From Orientallactaga sibirica (taxonomy: Eukaryota > Chordata > Mammalia > Rodentia > Dipodidae): a DNA stretch of 64,000 nucleotides. Shown one piece after another: positions 33,820 to 44,819 of this stretch; the first letter of the stretch is position 1, and each line of letters opens with the position of its first letter. The position numbers were made by a program, and so were the translations under genes. Where the stretch lies: the NCBI GenBank assembly GCA_036365145.1, contig JAEOAD010000035.1, positions 6,217,501 to 6,281,500 of the forward strand. The letters run 5' to 3'. Under the pieces are notes generated by a model. The model made no database searches. It was given only the letters and a program-made list of their open reading frames with translations, and was not told where the DNA came from.

Positions 33820-33985
33820 CTTCAAGCTGTGGAGCCTTGGCCAGGGTTCTTAACGTCTCTGTCAAGTCACTTAATCTGTGGGTTTCTGCATCTATAACGT
33901 GAGTATTGCAAGCACAGTTTCTACCTCTGGAACTAGTATGCATTTTAAGTGAGATGAAATACATGACAAATGTGCAGTCAGCACA
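33820..33985 (+). mobile_element. MIR element
   Basis: 'gtcaagtcacttaatctgtg', 'ggtttctgcatctataacgt' and 'ttttaagtgagatgaaatac' in MIR order. Confidence 0.75.
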
Positions 33986-34111
33986 TGCAAGCTGCTGTTG
34001 ATTAACAGCCCCCCAGTTTCCCAAAGAATGAAAACCCACTGCTCTACGTAGAGAAAGTCACCTCAACTTCTATAGCCACCTTAACCTCAAAATCTTCAAA
34101 CCCATTCTTGT

Positions 34112-34345
34112 CCTATTTTGTAAACATTTATTTAGTTTAATTTTAATTAATTTATTTGAGAAATGGGGGGAGAGAGAGAGAGAGAGAATGGGTATGCCAG
34201 AGCCTCCATCCACTGAAAATGCACTCCAGACACACGTGCCGCCTTGTGCATCTGGCTTACATGGGTACTGGGGAATTGAACCTGCGTTCTTTGGCTTTGC
34301 AGACAAGTTCCTTAACTGCTAAGCCATCTCTCCAGCTCCTATTTG
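34112..34345 (-). mobile_element. Dipodid-type SINE
   Basis: Intact head side 'ctgctaagccatctctccag' and a T/A-rich tail (34118-34158), flanked by short 'cctatttt' / 'cctatttg'. Confidence 0.92.
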
Positions 34346-34849
34346 TGTTCTTACTTTGCTCTATAATTAAAGGTTTCTGAACATAACTGTTGACCACAGG
34401 AAGAGCAACAGATATGAACAGAATCCTTCTCTTGGGCAAAGTGCTAAGCCATGAAACAGTTTGATAACACACACGTCCACAGACCTGCCCTTAGAGTCCT
34501 TTGGAAGCTCAGACTGGACAGGAAATGCCAGAGTCAGTGGCTTTTAGAGCACAGCTATGGTCTTTGTTCTTAGAGATAGTAGCTAGGTCTTGTGGAAGAC
34601 GCTTATCAGTCTCCCTTGGAGTGAGCATCCATGCCCCAAAACATCCCTTGATTTGAGCACAGGGCGCCAATGAATCAAACTGAACACCAAATCAAACCAA
34701 CCACAGTAACACCAAGGACCCTAGGATTTATGAAGAAAGCACCCAGGCCAAAAGAAGAGCTTTAAAATAAATGTTCCAATAAGAGACAGAACAAACAATC
34801 CAACAGTGCTGGGGAGAGGTGTTGAGCATTGCTAAACACGGGCTGGGAC
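34346..34849. other. Unique intronic sequence
   Basis: No repeat or exon recognised. Confidence 0.45.
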
Positions 34850-35324
34850 TGTGAGGAAGCTGGCCTGGGCTGTTGAACATGGCCAGGGACCTTGTGCTCT
34901 GGGGGTTGTGTGTGGCCTTATCACCGGGAACATACTCTGGCGACAGAGACTGGCCCTCCCTGCCCTTGGGCAAGGTTATAGTGTGCCCTATCTTTGCCCA
35001 GAGTGGGCAGAACTGGCGGGCACTCCCCCCTCTATCCCAAAAGCATCTGATCATTCCATAACCAGGCTCTACCCACCACCACAGTTCCTGACCTTGTGGC
35101 TAGCTGCCCTTATAAACAGTCTCCCTTCAGTCGTAGCCATCCAATATGTGGCTGAAGTCACGTAGCTTTTCCCGCCACTTCTGTTATCTCCCTTGCAGCT
35201 TCTCCCTCGTGACTTCTGACTTCCAACCAATTAGATAGGAACCCATAAACCTATCTATCCGGTCACCTTATAGTCTGTATGTGCCTTCTCAACCTTTCTC
35301 AAGTGTTTATAAACCCACTCCCCC

Positions 35325-35588
35325 CCCTTTTTTTTAGAGAGAGAGAGAGACAGAGAGAGAGGGAGAAGGAGACAGATAGAGAATGGGCGCACCAGCAGTC
35401 TCTCAGCTGCTGTGAACGAAATCCAGATGCGTGCGCCCCCTTGTGGTCAAGTGTGGCATTGTGCCCTTGCGTCATTTTGCATCTGGCTAAACGTGGGACC
35501 TGGAGATTGGAACCGCTGGAGATTGGAACCAGCGTTCTTAGGCTTAGGAGGCAGGCGTCTTAACCCCTAAGCCATCTCTCCAGCCCCC
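35325..35588 (-). mobile_element. Dipodid-type SINE, long-loop form
   Basis: Head side 'cctaagccatctctccagcc'. The loop insert ('tggcattgtgcccttgcgtc') matches in reverse that of 15929. A further 17-base tandem repeat 'ctggagattggaacc' occurs near 35499-35532. Confidence 0.93.
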
Positions 35589-35589
35589 T

Positions 35590-35591
<2 letters not shown>

Positions 35592-35620
<29 letters not shown>

Positions 35621-35756
35621 CGAGGTAGGGTCTCACTCTGGCCCAGGCTGACCTGGAATTCACTATGTAGTCTCAGGGTGGCCTTGAACTCACGGCGATC
35701 CTCCTACCTCTGCCTCCCGAGTGCTGGGATTAAAGGCATGCGCCACCACGCCCGGC
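35592..35756 (-). mobile_element. B1-type SINE, full length, little diverged
   Basis: T run of about 29 bases, 'cgaggtagggtctcactctg' through 'gccaccacgcccggc'. It inserted at or next to the end of the SINE at 35325. Confidence 0.95.
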
Positions 35757-35921
35757 TTTCCCCCCCTCCTTTTGAATAAACGAGAGCGCGCTATCCATCG
35801 GATGGCCTCCCAGGTGGCTCATGGCTCTACGCACTCACCTGCTCCAAGACCCTGCTTCCCCCCAACTCCTCCTGCACCCTGGACGTCAGTGGCCAACGAC
35901 CCCTGGGAATGGCAAGGACCC

Positions 35922-36178
35922 ACAGAGAGGGCTCAGTGATTCAAGGCACTTGCTTGCAAGCCTGCTGTCCTGAGTTCAAGTCCCCAGCATCTATGTAAAG
36001 CTGGACACAAAGTGGTGCATGCATACGTAATCCCAATGCATCTACAGGAAGAGGAACTGAAAGGATGCAGGAGCTCTTGTACAGATGAAGTAGGGGGATC
36101 GAAGTGATGATGAGGTCAGCCTGGACCAAGTAGTGAATTCCATGTCCGTCTAGCTAGAGTTGACTCTGCCTCAAAAAA
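35922..36178 (+). mobile_element. B4-type SINE, diverged
   Basis: 'gagagggctcagtgattcaa', 'gagttcaagtccccagcatc', 'gtgcatgcatacgtaatccc' and 'gactctgcctcaaaaa'. Confidence 0.75.
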
Positions 36179-36215
36179 AGAAAAGAAAATCAACAACAAC
36201 AAAAAAATGAAACTC

Positions 36216-36405
36216 GGCTGGAGTGATGCTCGGTGGTTAAGTCACTTGCCTGCAATTCCTAAGACCCAACCTGCATTCAATTCCCCAGTACCCAGGTAAA
36301 GTCAGATGCACAAAGAGGTGTATGCACCTGGAGTTCCATTTGCAGCAGGTTGGAGGCCCTGGTGTACCCCACTCTCTCTGTCTGTCTTTGCTTGCAAATA
36401 AATAA

Positions 36406-36453
<48 letters not shown>

Positions 36454-36462
36454 TTTTAAAAA
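36216..36462 (+). mobile_element. Dipodid-type SINE with (CA)n tail
   Basis: 'ggctggagtgatgctcggtg' through 'aaataaataaatacaca', then a (CA)n of about 36 bases. Short flank GAAACTC repeats on both sides (36209 and 36465). Confidence 0.9.
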
Positions 36463-36469
36463 ACGAAAC

Positions 36470-37560
36470 TCAAATTTCAACAAAGGAAATCGAAGGTTCC
36501 TACATTAATTTTTGTATTCGTGAACTTGCTACTACGTTATTCCATAATTCAGTGTGTTAAGCGTTACATTGTTAAGAAGTATCTGCGAGAGAAAGAAAGG
36601 AAGCCAGTGACTATTGCCATTTATTAGGCTAAACAGATTCTCAGTGCAAAAGCAATATCCCTTGAGAAATCCAGCCAAGGAACACTAGAAACCCAGACAG
36701 GGCTGGTTACTATAGTAATATTTCTGCCACCCCAGTAGCATGATATGTTATTTGCTATAGGACTTTTCCACCAAGACACCACTTACACCCCATGTCTAAA
36801 GACACATCAGGAGTTGAGGAGTGCGGAATGCATCTGCATTGGTGGGAGGCTCAACGCCTGGACTGCATTTCCCAGAAACGACATGAACACCACATGGAGC
36901 AGACACACGAATCTTTGGATGCTAATCAAGTTAGGTACCAGCTCCCTGGAAATAGTGAGGAGGTTTTAATGCTTCAAGAAATATCCAGAGATGAATAGAA
37001 AGCCTGCTGTGTCTGAGCAAGTGTAAACATCGCAAAGATAAGTCTTAATGGCATAATTTAGACTTGATTAAAATGGATAAAGACCACAGATGTGGAAGTC
37101 AGAGCAGTCCCCGTTTGATGCCAGAACTGATATTTTCCCCCTCTTGATTTAATTCGCTTTGATTACCCAATTATTCCTAAGTCCTTTCACTCAGTTTCAG
37201 TTCCAATAAAACCGATAACAAAGCTAACTCATAATGTGATTTTCACTGCAGTCTCATGATACTGCCCCATAAAAGCATGCCCAGCAACATAACAAAACCT
37301 TCGGGCTGTGCTAGCATGGCACAGAAATACAACAATCCACCTCATCTTCCCGAGACAAAGCAGGCACGAGAACCAGAGAACCAGCCAGCAGGAATGGCTG
37401 AGGAGTCCTTCCAGCTGCAGGTGTGAGTGTGGGGGGGGTGGATTCTGCTGCAGTTGTAAATCTCAGGATCGTCAACTGTCCAGATACCGGAATGAGAAAT
37501 AGATGTTTGGGAAAAGAGTTGGTTTGTTTAAAGATGTTTCTCTGTTGTATGCAAATCTGT
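36470..37560. other. Unique AT-rich block without rodent SINEs
   Basis: About 1.1 kb of unique DNA. 37020-37260 is AT-rich with homeodomain-like TAAT and ATTA words and a RUNX-like 'agaccaca' (37080). Possible regulatory DNA; no conservation can be tested here. Confidence 0.4.
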
Positions 37561-37564
37561 ATTG

Positions 37565-37670
37565 AGTGAATGAAGGTTGCCTGTCTTGGCTAGTTCTGTG
37601 ACCTTGGCCATATAAATTTGATCTTTCTGGACTTCCATGTCTTATGGCTAAATGAAGCAAGGGGCTGGTT
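37565..37670 (+). mobile_element. MIR element, diverged
   Basis: 'ggctagttctgtgaccttgg', 'tctggacttccatgtcttat' and 'ggctaaatgaagcaaggggc'. Confidence 0.6.
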
Positions 37671-37914
37671 TCTTGGATCCCTTCCACTTCTAAATGCCAC
37701 CATTTCTAGTGTCTTCTTAATAAAAATAGAGAGCAACCTCCTAGAGCACAAGGGCTTAGACTGACACAGCCCAGAAGATAAATCATGAGGAGTTCACACA
37801 CACACACAGACGCACTTCTAGAACGCAATCCTAGAATACTTATGGCTGTTTTCTTAAAAAATTAACATTTCTCTTATTTTTTGTGGTTAACAGTTTTTAT
37901 GCAATACTAAAACA

Positions 37915-38030
37915 TGTTTTCCACATGTACATGACTTCACAGCTTGCAAAGTGTTTACATACACTGTCTCGTCTCATCCTATAGCATCCCCAGGAGATCA
38001 CTGTAACAGTTTGAAACCATTAGTTCTCAC
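37915..38030 (-). mobile_element. MIR element
   Basis: 'gcaaagtgtttacatacact' and 'ctcgtctcatcctatagcat' are the reverse MIR core. Confidence 0.65.
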
Positions 38031-38189
38031 AGTTGCTTTATGAAAATCCAACTGTTAACAGCAACAACTTTTAGGCAATTGTTTTTAGCAAGACTGTGTA
38101 TCCTCCCACCACCTCAGAAGTTCATTCATGAAAGTCTAGGTCAAGGAGGGAAGGTTTTTAATCTCTCTACATTCTCAAGAGTCCTGGTA

Positions 38190-38328
38190 GCCAGGTGTGG
38201 TGGCACACACCTTTAATCCCAGCACTCGGGAGGCAGAGGTAGGAGGATCACTTTGAGTTCGAGGCCACCTGAGACTACATAGTGAATTCCAGGTCAGCCT
38301 GGGCTAGAGTGAGACCCTACCTCGAAAT
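38190..38328 (+). mobile_element. B1-type SINE, full length
   Basis: 'gccaggtgtggtggcacaca' through 'gtgagaccctacctcgaaa'. Little diverged. Confidence 0.95.
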
Positions 38329-38389
38329 ATATATAAATTAAAAAGAAAAGAACCCTGGGGACTTTTGGGTGGGGCTGAGTAGGATAGAG

Positions 38390-38430
38390 GTGTGTGTGTG
38401 TGTATGTGTATGTATATATGTATGTGTATA

Positions 38431-38481
<51 letters not shown>
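38390..38481. repeat. (TG)n(TA)n microsatellite
   Basis: TG units grade into an uninterrupted (TA)n of about 42 bases (38440-38481). Confidence 0.97.
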
Positions 38482-38487
<6 letters not shown>

Positions 38488-38830
38488 CCTGAGATGATCA
38501 GCTTGTAATGAGGAAAGGCTTATGGGCTCATGCTGGCTCACATTCTCATGGCCCATGGATGGCTGACCTCATTGCTTTTGAGCCTATGGTGAGGCAGTAA
38601 ATCATGGCAGGCAGGAGTGGGTATGTGGGGGAGCAGCTGCTCACCTCATGGCAGTGAGGAAGAACAGGGAAAAACATGAAGGAACTGGGGTGCCAATATT
38701 CTTTTCAAAGGCATGCTCTAGCAAGCAAACTTTCTCCCATCAGGCCCCACCTGGTAAAGGTTCAGTCATAATCCAATAGTGCCAGGGAACTGGGGACAAA
38801 GCATGCAATGCATAGGGTCTGGGGACATTC
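38482..38830 (-). mobile_element. LTR-like rodent repeat
   Basis: 'atgaggaaaggcttatgggc', 'gctgacctcattgcttttga', 'tgctcacctcatggcagtga', 'aggccccacctggtaaaggt' and 'ccaatagtgccagggaactg' match an interspersed MaLR-type element in reverse, as I remember it. Exact family not assigned. Confidence 0.45.
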
Positions 38831-39192
38831 GACATCCACCAGCAAACAGCTGTGAAGTAAAAGATGGGGATGAGAGTGCTGCAGATTTAGGACAGTATGT
38901 GCAAGAATTCTGTCCCCTCTCACCCAGAGGGTCACCCACTGACAGGGGACCCTGAACATGTGATTCATCAAGTAACAAGATGAAAGATCCATTTGAGGGT
39001 TATTTTATTTTTGTCACTCTGGTTTTCAGTTAAGATGATAACCCAGAGGACATTCTTGCTTCCATACTTATATACATTTACCGTGAAAATTGTCCATGTG
39101 TCCCAGCAGCCACTGGCCCCATGACTCAATTGTTTTTGGTGGAAGCAATGACAGTTAGCATGATATTCCTTCATCAATTACTTGGGTGCATG
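38831..39192. other. Unique intronic sequence
   Basis: No repeat or exon recognised. Confidence 0.45.
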
Positions 39193-39201
39193 CTGGCAGA
39201 T

Positions 39202-39414
39202 TTTTTTTTATTTGAGAGCAATAGACATAGAGAGAGAGAGAAAGAGGCAGAGAAAGAGAGAGAGAGAGAGAGAGAGAATGAGTTCACCAGGGCCTCCAGG
39301 CACTGCATACGAACTCCAGATGCATGTGCTACTTTGTACATCTGGCCTACATGGGTCCTGGGGGTCCTTAGGCTTTACAGGCAAGCACTTCACTGCTAAG
39401 CCATCTCTCCAGCC
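39202..39414 (-). mobile_element. Dipodid-type SINE
   Basis: Perfect 9-base target-site duplication CTGGCAGAT at 39193-39201 and 39415-39423. A deletion removed the 'ggaattgaacc' part of the body. Confidence 0.95.
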
Positions 39415-39536
39415 CTGGCAGATCTTTTATCTGGGTGTGGTGAGGGAATTATTTAGCTAATTTACTTTAAATGTTAAGTTTTACCACCTATCTCCCTAAC
39501 AGGGACACTTACATGTGTATAAAAATAGCCTAGGTG

Positions 39537-39762
39537 GGCTGGAGGGATGGCTTAGCAGTTAAGGTGTTTGCTTGCAAAGCCAAAGGATCCAGGTTTCATT
39601 CCCCAGGACCCATATAAGCCAGATGCACAGAGTGGCACATGCATCCGGAATTTGTTTGCAGTGGCTAGAGGCCCTTGCACGCCCATTCTATTTGTCTGTC
39701 TGTCTCTCTCTCTGACTCTCTCAAAAATAAATAAATAAATAAAACTTAAAAAAAAAACATAT
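39537..39762 (+). mobile_element. Dipodid-type SINE
   Basis: Head 'ggctggagggatggcttagc' to the AAATAAATAAA tail. CCTAGGT repeats on both flanks (39530 and 39766). Confidence 0.93.
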
Positions 39763-39769
39763 ATCCTAG

Positions 39770-40085
39770 GTGCTGGGACGATGGCTCGTGGTAAAGTGCG
39801 TATTGCAGAAGCATGAGGACCTGAGTTTGGATCCCCAGCGTGCATGTAAAAGTGGCGTGGTGGCACACATCTGGTGGCAGAGACGAAAGGCTCCCTGGAG
39901 CCTGCTGACTAGTTCTTCTAGTGGAATCACTGGGCTCAGGGTTCAGGGAGAGACTTTGTCTCATATCAGTAGGGTGGAGTGATTGAGGATGACACCTGAT
40001 TTCATCCTCTGGCCTCCTTGTCATATACACATGCACGTGCACCTGCACATAGGTATGTACCCACAGATATATGAACATGCCTACA
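39770..40085 (+). mobile_element. B4-type SINE
   Basis: 'gctgggacgatggctcgtgg', 'catgaggacctgagtttgga', 'ctgggctcagggttcaggga' and 'cctctggcctccttgtca'. Confidence 0.9.
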
Positions 40086-40204
40086 CACAAAATCACATGC
40101 AAAAATAGCTAAAAACTGCAAAACAATAGGCAAATAGATATAAACAGAAATTCTGTCTAGAAATTGCATAACGTTATTATTGGAAGGGATCTTAGCATCC
40201 ACAT

Positions 40205-40330
40205 AAGTAACGTCATTTTATAGATGAGAATCGAGAGGAAAAAACCCTCTGTAAATGACTGCGTAAGCACATACAGATCTGAGGACAGAACTAGAACACG
40301 GAGCCAGACTCCGCACCCGGGTCTCTTCAT
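40205..40330 (-). mobile_element. MIR element
   Basis: 'cattttatagatgagaatcg', 'gacagaactagaacacggag' and 'ccagactccgcacccgggtc' match the MIR reverse complement. Confidence 0.7.
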
Positions 40331-40740
40331 ACTCCAAAGGCAGAAGAACAGGCCTCAGTGTGGAATGACGATGCTTTGGCCACTGCTGGCGCCACTGGGC
40401 ACCTTGGTCTGAAGGCACTTCTTCCTCAGGCTACTACCAAAATTCCTCTCCAGAAAGAGCACGGGGATTGTGAAGCCAAAAGGATAAGGTTAAAATAAGG
40501 ATGAAAAATAAGCACTTCCTTATGAGGACCAGCGTGTGAATCCATTCACACAGACACGTGGGCAGAGCGCAGTTCTTTCCTGATTATGAACACATGAGGG
40601 AATACCATTCTTCTGATGCACAGAAAGAACTGCCCGCCCTCCTCTTCCACCAAATTATCCCAAAGCATCACAGGATAAAGCAGTAAAAGGAAAGACTGAA
40701 AAACAGAACTTGTTGCAACAGACTAACAAGGGTTCAAGGT
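40331..40740. other. Unique intronic sequence
   Basis: No repeat or exon recognised. Confidence 0.45.
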
Positions 40741-40797
40741 AAAAAAACAACAACAAAAAAACAAACAGACAAACAAACAAACAAACAAACAAACAGG
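40741..40797. repeat. (CAAA)n microsatellite
   Basis: CAA then CAAA units over 57 bases. Confidence 0.95.
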
Positions 40798-41128
40798 GCT
40801 ACAGCACACAGACTGTCCCCAACCACCTTGAAGATCTTGGCGCTATTCCCTGTAGACAAGCCCCTTCCTACTTCCTTCAGTACCTTGTGCTGTGTGGTCT
40901 ATCTCTGGACTCTCCTTGTCTTTGTGGGCAGAAGAAAGCAGAGTCTGGAGGAAGCAGCAAGAGGCCAGTGCAGTGGGAACTAGGGGGAAAGAAGGTTCGA
41001 GTAGGACCTGTGTGGGACTTCAAGGGTCACAGGGTGGGCACGGAGCTTGGAGTGGGGCTTAGAGCTAGGGAAGGGTTGGCAAGGAGTAGGAGAGAGCGGC
41101 ATCAAAGATGCTGGCTTATGGTTCACTT
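40798..41128. other. Unique intronic sequence
   Basis: No repeat or exon recognised. Confidence 0.45.
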
Positions 41129-41142
41129 AGAGAAATATACGA

Positions 41143-41309
41143 GCCGGGCATGGTGGCGCATGCCTCTAATCCCAGCACTTGGGAGGCAGAGGTAGGAGGA
41201 TCGCCATGAGTTCGAGGCCACCCTGAGACTATATAGTTAATTCCAGGTCAGCCTGGACCAGAGTGAGACCCTACCTCGAAAAACCAAAAAAAAAAAAAAA
41301 ATGAGGGAG
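41143..41309 (+). mobile_element. B1-type SINE with perfect 14-base target-site duplication
   Basis: 'gccgggcatggtggcgcatg' through 'ccctacctcgaaaaacc' and an A run. AGAGAAATATACGA occurs at 41129-41142 and again at 41310-41323 with no mismatch, so the insertion is young. Confidence 0.97.
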
Positions 41310-41323
41310 AGAGAAATATACGA

Positions 41324-41960
41324 GTGCAGCTTTCTTGCCTCGTGACGTCCATCCAAAGGCTCTTAATTGTGTTTGAAGAGAATAGGGAGGCGCGAACCTG
41401 GTGGTGGCAGCTATTCTAGAATGCACATGGGCTAGGCTGAAGTCCTTGCCCTGGACACCCTGTGTCCTGCAAAGGACTGGTCTTTCTGGACAACCTTTGG
41501 GTCCGTGGCAAGTGCAAAGCCGGCTGACCTTCCTTCATCTTTCACAAACTGCTGGTGAGCTAGTTCCTCCCGTGACACATCTGTGGCTTCGACAGTGACA
41601 GACACATCACTGAACTGGAGCTTCTTTGCTGAGTCTGGCATCTGGGCCGGTGCGGGAGTGTGCGTGGGTGTGCCCAGCGGCCTCACACGCGGCTTACTGC
41701 TGATTAGCTGGAGAACATCCCCAGTGCTGCTCAGTTAGTCTCCCATCAGTCTCATGACCAGCAAGGCCGTCCATCTCCTTAGGCTGGGCAGTGCCTTTCA
41801 CACAGGTCAGTGGCCACAGATGCTTCTCTGGGTGTCCGAGCCAGAGTCCCGCGCTGCACTTCTTACATAAGCACTGCTGCGCTGTGTGACCTTGAGCTGC
41901 ACATGGCGATGGGCCCCTAACCGTTTTTATTAGAAAACCTTGGATAAAATTTCCCAAACT
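41324..41960. other. Unique intronic sequence
   Basis: Nothing recognised. The 84- and 87-codon minus-strand frames here lack domains or splice signals. Confidence 0.45.
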
Positions 41961-41964
41961 CCTG

Positions 41965-42194
41965 ATTCTTTATTTCTTTATTTATTAGAGAGAGAGAGAA
42001 AGAGAGAGAGAGAGAGGAGGAGGAAGCAGAGAGAAAGAAAGAATGGGCATGCCAGGGGCTCCAGCTGCTGCAAACAAATTCCAGGAATGTGTGCCCCCTT
42101 GTGCATCTGGCTAACGTGGGTCCTGGGGAATGGAACCTGGGTCCTTAGGCTTCACAGGCAAACGCCTTAACTGCTAAGCCATTGCCCCAGCCCA
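41965..42194 (-). mobile_element. Dipodid-type SINE
   Basis: (GA)n-rich tail side and 'aactgctaagccattgcccc' at the head. Confidence 0.92.
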
Positions 42195-42329
42195 GACTCT
42201 TGAATCTTGAACATATTCCTCTGACAGCACTTCCTTAAGAGCACCTGTACAACAGGTGCTGAGCTAAGGCAATAGCCAGCGAGCCAATCACCTGGTAAAA
42301 TGATCTGAGACCATTGCCTCATGCTTCCT

Positions 42330-42330
<1 letters not shown>

Positions 42331-42385
<55 letters not shown>

Positions 42386-42556
42386 ACGCATGTAAGGTCA
42401 GAGACTATCTCAGTGATCACATCCAGAAATGCCATCCACCTTCATTGTGTTTTGAGACAGAGCCCCTCACTGGCTTAGAACTTGCCTATTAGACGAGACT
42501 GGCTGGCCAGTGCACTCCAGGGGTAGGGATCCTCCTGACTCCATCTCCCCAGCCCC
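42331..42556 (-). mobile_element. B4-type SINE, partial, with (TG)n
   Basis: (TG)n of about 52 bases (42332-42384), 'gagacagagcccctcactgg', 'tggctggccagtgcactcca' and 'gactccatctccccagcccc'. The head part before 'ccatctcc' is deleted. Confidence 0.85.
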
Positions 42557-42689
42557 AAATTATGTCTTTAAAAGTTTTCTAATCACAAAACATCAATGAC
42601 AATGGAGCCATCCCCTACACTTGTATTAACTACTCCATCCCCCACAAAACAATGCACGTTGCAGAATCTTTTGGGAAAGTGGGGGGGGG

Positions 42690-42980
42690 GCCTTGCATGC
42701 CACAGTAGGCATTTGGAGGTCAGAGACAACCTTAGGGTATCAGTACTTGCCTTCCACCTTGTTTGAGACAAGGACTCTCATTTTTGCTGCAGTGAGTGTC
42801 AGGTAAGCTGTCCTACAAGCTTCAGGATTCTCCTGACTCCACTTCCCATTGTGCCAGGCACACTGGGATCACAGATGTGTGTACTACTAAGTCCAGCCTT
42901 ATGTGGGTTCTGGGGGTCCAAGCTCTGGCTGTCAGGCTTGTGCAGTGAACACTTCTAACCACTGAGCAATCTGCCCATCC
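42690..42980 (-). mobile_element. B4-type SINE
   Basis: 'gacaaggactctcattttt', 'cactgggatcacagatgtgt', 'tatgtgggttctgggggtcc' and 'aaccactgagcaatctgccc'. Confidence 0.8.
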
Positions 42981-43117
42981 CTGTGATGGTTTTTTTTTGG
43001 GGACTTATATACATTCATTTTTAAATTAGCTATGTATATAGTGTGTATACAGCCATGATGGCACCACCATTAGTCTTCTCCCTATCCTCCCCATGGGGAT
43101 TGTGGGTCTTGCACTGA

Positions 43118-43317
43118 AAAATATATTATTTATTCATTTGCAAGGGGACAGGGGGAGAGAGAGAATGAATGAATGAATGAATGAACAGTTGTGGCAGGGC
43201 CTTTACAACTTTGTGCATCTGGCTTTACATGGGTACTGGTGAATCAAACCAGGGCCAACAAAGGCTGGCAGACTTTGCAAGCAAGAGCCTTTAACCACTG
43301 GGCCATCTCCTCAGCCC
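43118..43317 (-). mobile_element. Dipodid-type SINE, diverged
   Basis: 'gcatctggctttacatgggt' and 'taaccactgggccatctcct'. A (GAAT)n sits in the tail side (43165-43186). Confidence 0.88.
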
Positions 43318-44400
43318 TCTATGATTTTTTTAAATATATACCTAAATATTAACTGTGTTATTTGAGATTGAAAGATGCATTGAGATTTTTCTAGTCTTTA
43401 TACATTTCTGAGCTTTTCAAATTATCTATAATGCACAGTTACAAACAAGAGATAAATGTTATTTTTGAGTGAACTCTACAGCATGGGCTGTAACCTGGGA
43501 GTGCGTGAGAAATGTTCCTCCACAGACTTACACAGTCTCCAAGACTGCAAACAGGATGAGACAAGTCAGGTTCTTCCAGAGTTGTGAGGCAGAGGCCCAG
43601 TTATGATGGGTATTAAATCTCACAGAGGCGCCAGAAAATACCATAATGTCCCTTTAGTGCTACCCCTAAATCACTTCCCTGCCTGACCACAGTGATGTCT
43701 CTGAACTACCCAGGACTCTGAAGGTCTGCAGCCATGGGCAGAAGGCTGCGGGTACCCAGGACGCAGCTTGGTGCATTATGGCCCTCTTCCCTGAAGGGCC
43801 GCCTGCATGCTGAGAATAAATAGTGCCGGGTGGGTACCAGGAGACTGGCAGAGAACAGATGGATGCGAGGAAAGAGCAGCCGTCTGGTAGGGATTGATAA
43901 TGAACTGTTGCATGCTATCTGAAGCCACTTAATTTCCTAAACACTGTGTTATAAATATGCTGTCAGTGGAGTTACTGGGTTTGCTAAGGATGGAGATGAA
44001 TCAGAAACAGGTACATGGAAATAGCTCTAGTTCTCTAAGCAAATATCTTTTTCTCTGGTCTTGGCCAGAACACTATCTGGAGCACTGATAAAAGGAGAAC
44101 GAAATGACGTCAGATGCGTTCTGTGCAGCCAGTGCTACAGCATAACAGCTTTGCCTCCAAACAATAAAAAATACAGTCCCTAAAGGACATCAAAGCATCG
44201 TCCCTTTTTACCTCCAGATTTTTGTCCAGATTCACAGTGGCATGTTTTAGAAATGACGGAGGTAGGGGGTGTTTTTAAGCTGTCAAATACGAGGATAAAT
44301 TAAAGTGAGTACAAGGGAAAAATTGAAAATAGAGTCTTGTTTGCTCGGAAATAGACTCACATCTTTTGTTGTTGCTTTCTTGTAAAAGAGAATGCCCTCT
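43318..44400. other. Unique intronic sequence
   Basis: About 1.1 kb without recognised repeats. It contains the CRE-like palindrome at 44105. Confidence 0.5.
44105..44112. promoter_or_regulatory. CRE-like palindrome TGACGTCA
   Basis: A perfect 8-base CREB/ATF site in otherwise CpG-poor unique intron, with an AP-1-like context and AT-rich DNA around it. Function is inference. Confidence 0.35.
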
Positions 44401-44411
44401 TCCCCCTTTTC

Positions 44412-44722
44412 CACGTGTATGTGTGTGGTATGCATGCAGGTGTGTGGGCACATGATGTGCATGTGGAGACCAGAGGTCGTCAGGGATCTTCCCTCAGTCA
44501 CTCTTTCTCTTTATTTATTGAGACAAGGTCTCTCACTGAGCTTGGGACTCAGCTAGACAAGCTGTCATCAAGTCCCAGGGATCCTCTATCTCTGCCTCCC
44601 CAGCACTGGGATTAGAGGTGCACAATTCCACATTCGGGTTTTATGTAAGTGCTGGGAATTCGAACTCAGGTCCTCATGCTTTGCATGGCAAGCACTTTAC
44701 TCACTGAACTTCTCCCCAGCCC
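44412..44722 (-). mobile_element. B4-type SINE
   Basis: 'gagacaaggtctctcactga', 'ctgcctccccagcactggga', 'gtgctgggaattcgaactca' and 'actcactgaacttctcccca'. Confidence 0.92.
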
Positions 44723-44819
44723 CTCCCTGCCCTGTCTATCCTCTTACTGCTAAAAGAAAGGCACAGAACTTCACACCGTGGCATCTCATAATTTGCTGGG
44801 ACCTCCATTCATTTCCTCA

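Larger units (their letters stand above)
34850..35921 (+). mobile_element. Solo LTR split by two nested SINEs
   Basis: Two pieces, 34850-35324 and 35757-35921, fit one LTR: GC-rich U3-like DNA, 'gcccttataaacagtctccc' (TATA-like), 'gcttctccctcgtg', and after the nested SINEs 'cttttgaataaacgagagcg' (AATAAA). Ends are uncertain and no internal viral genes are present. It may be an ERV family with dipodid-specific spread. Confidence 0.5.
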
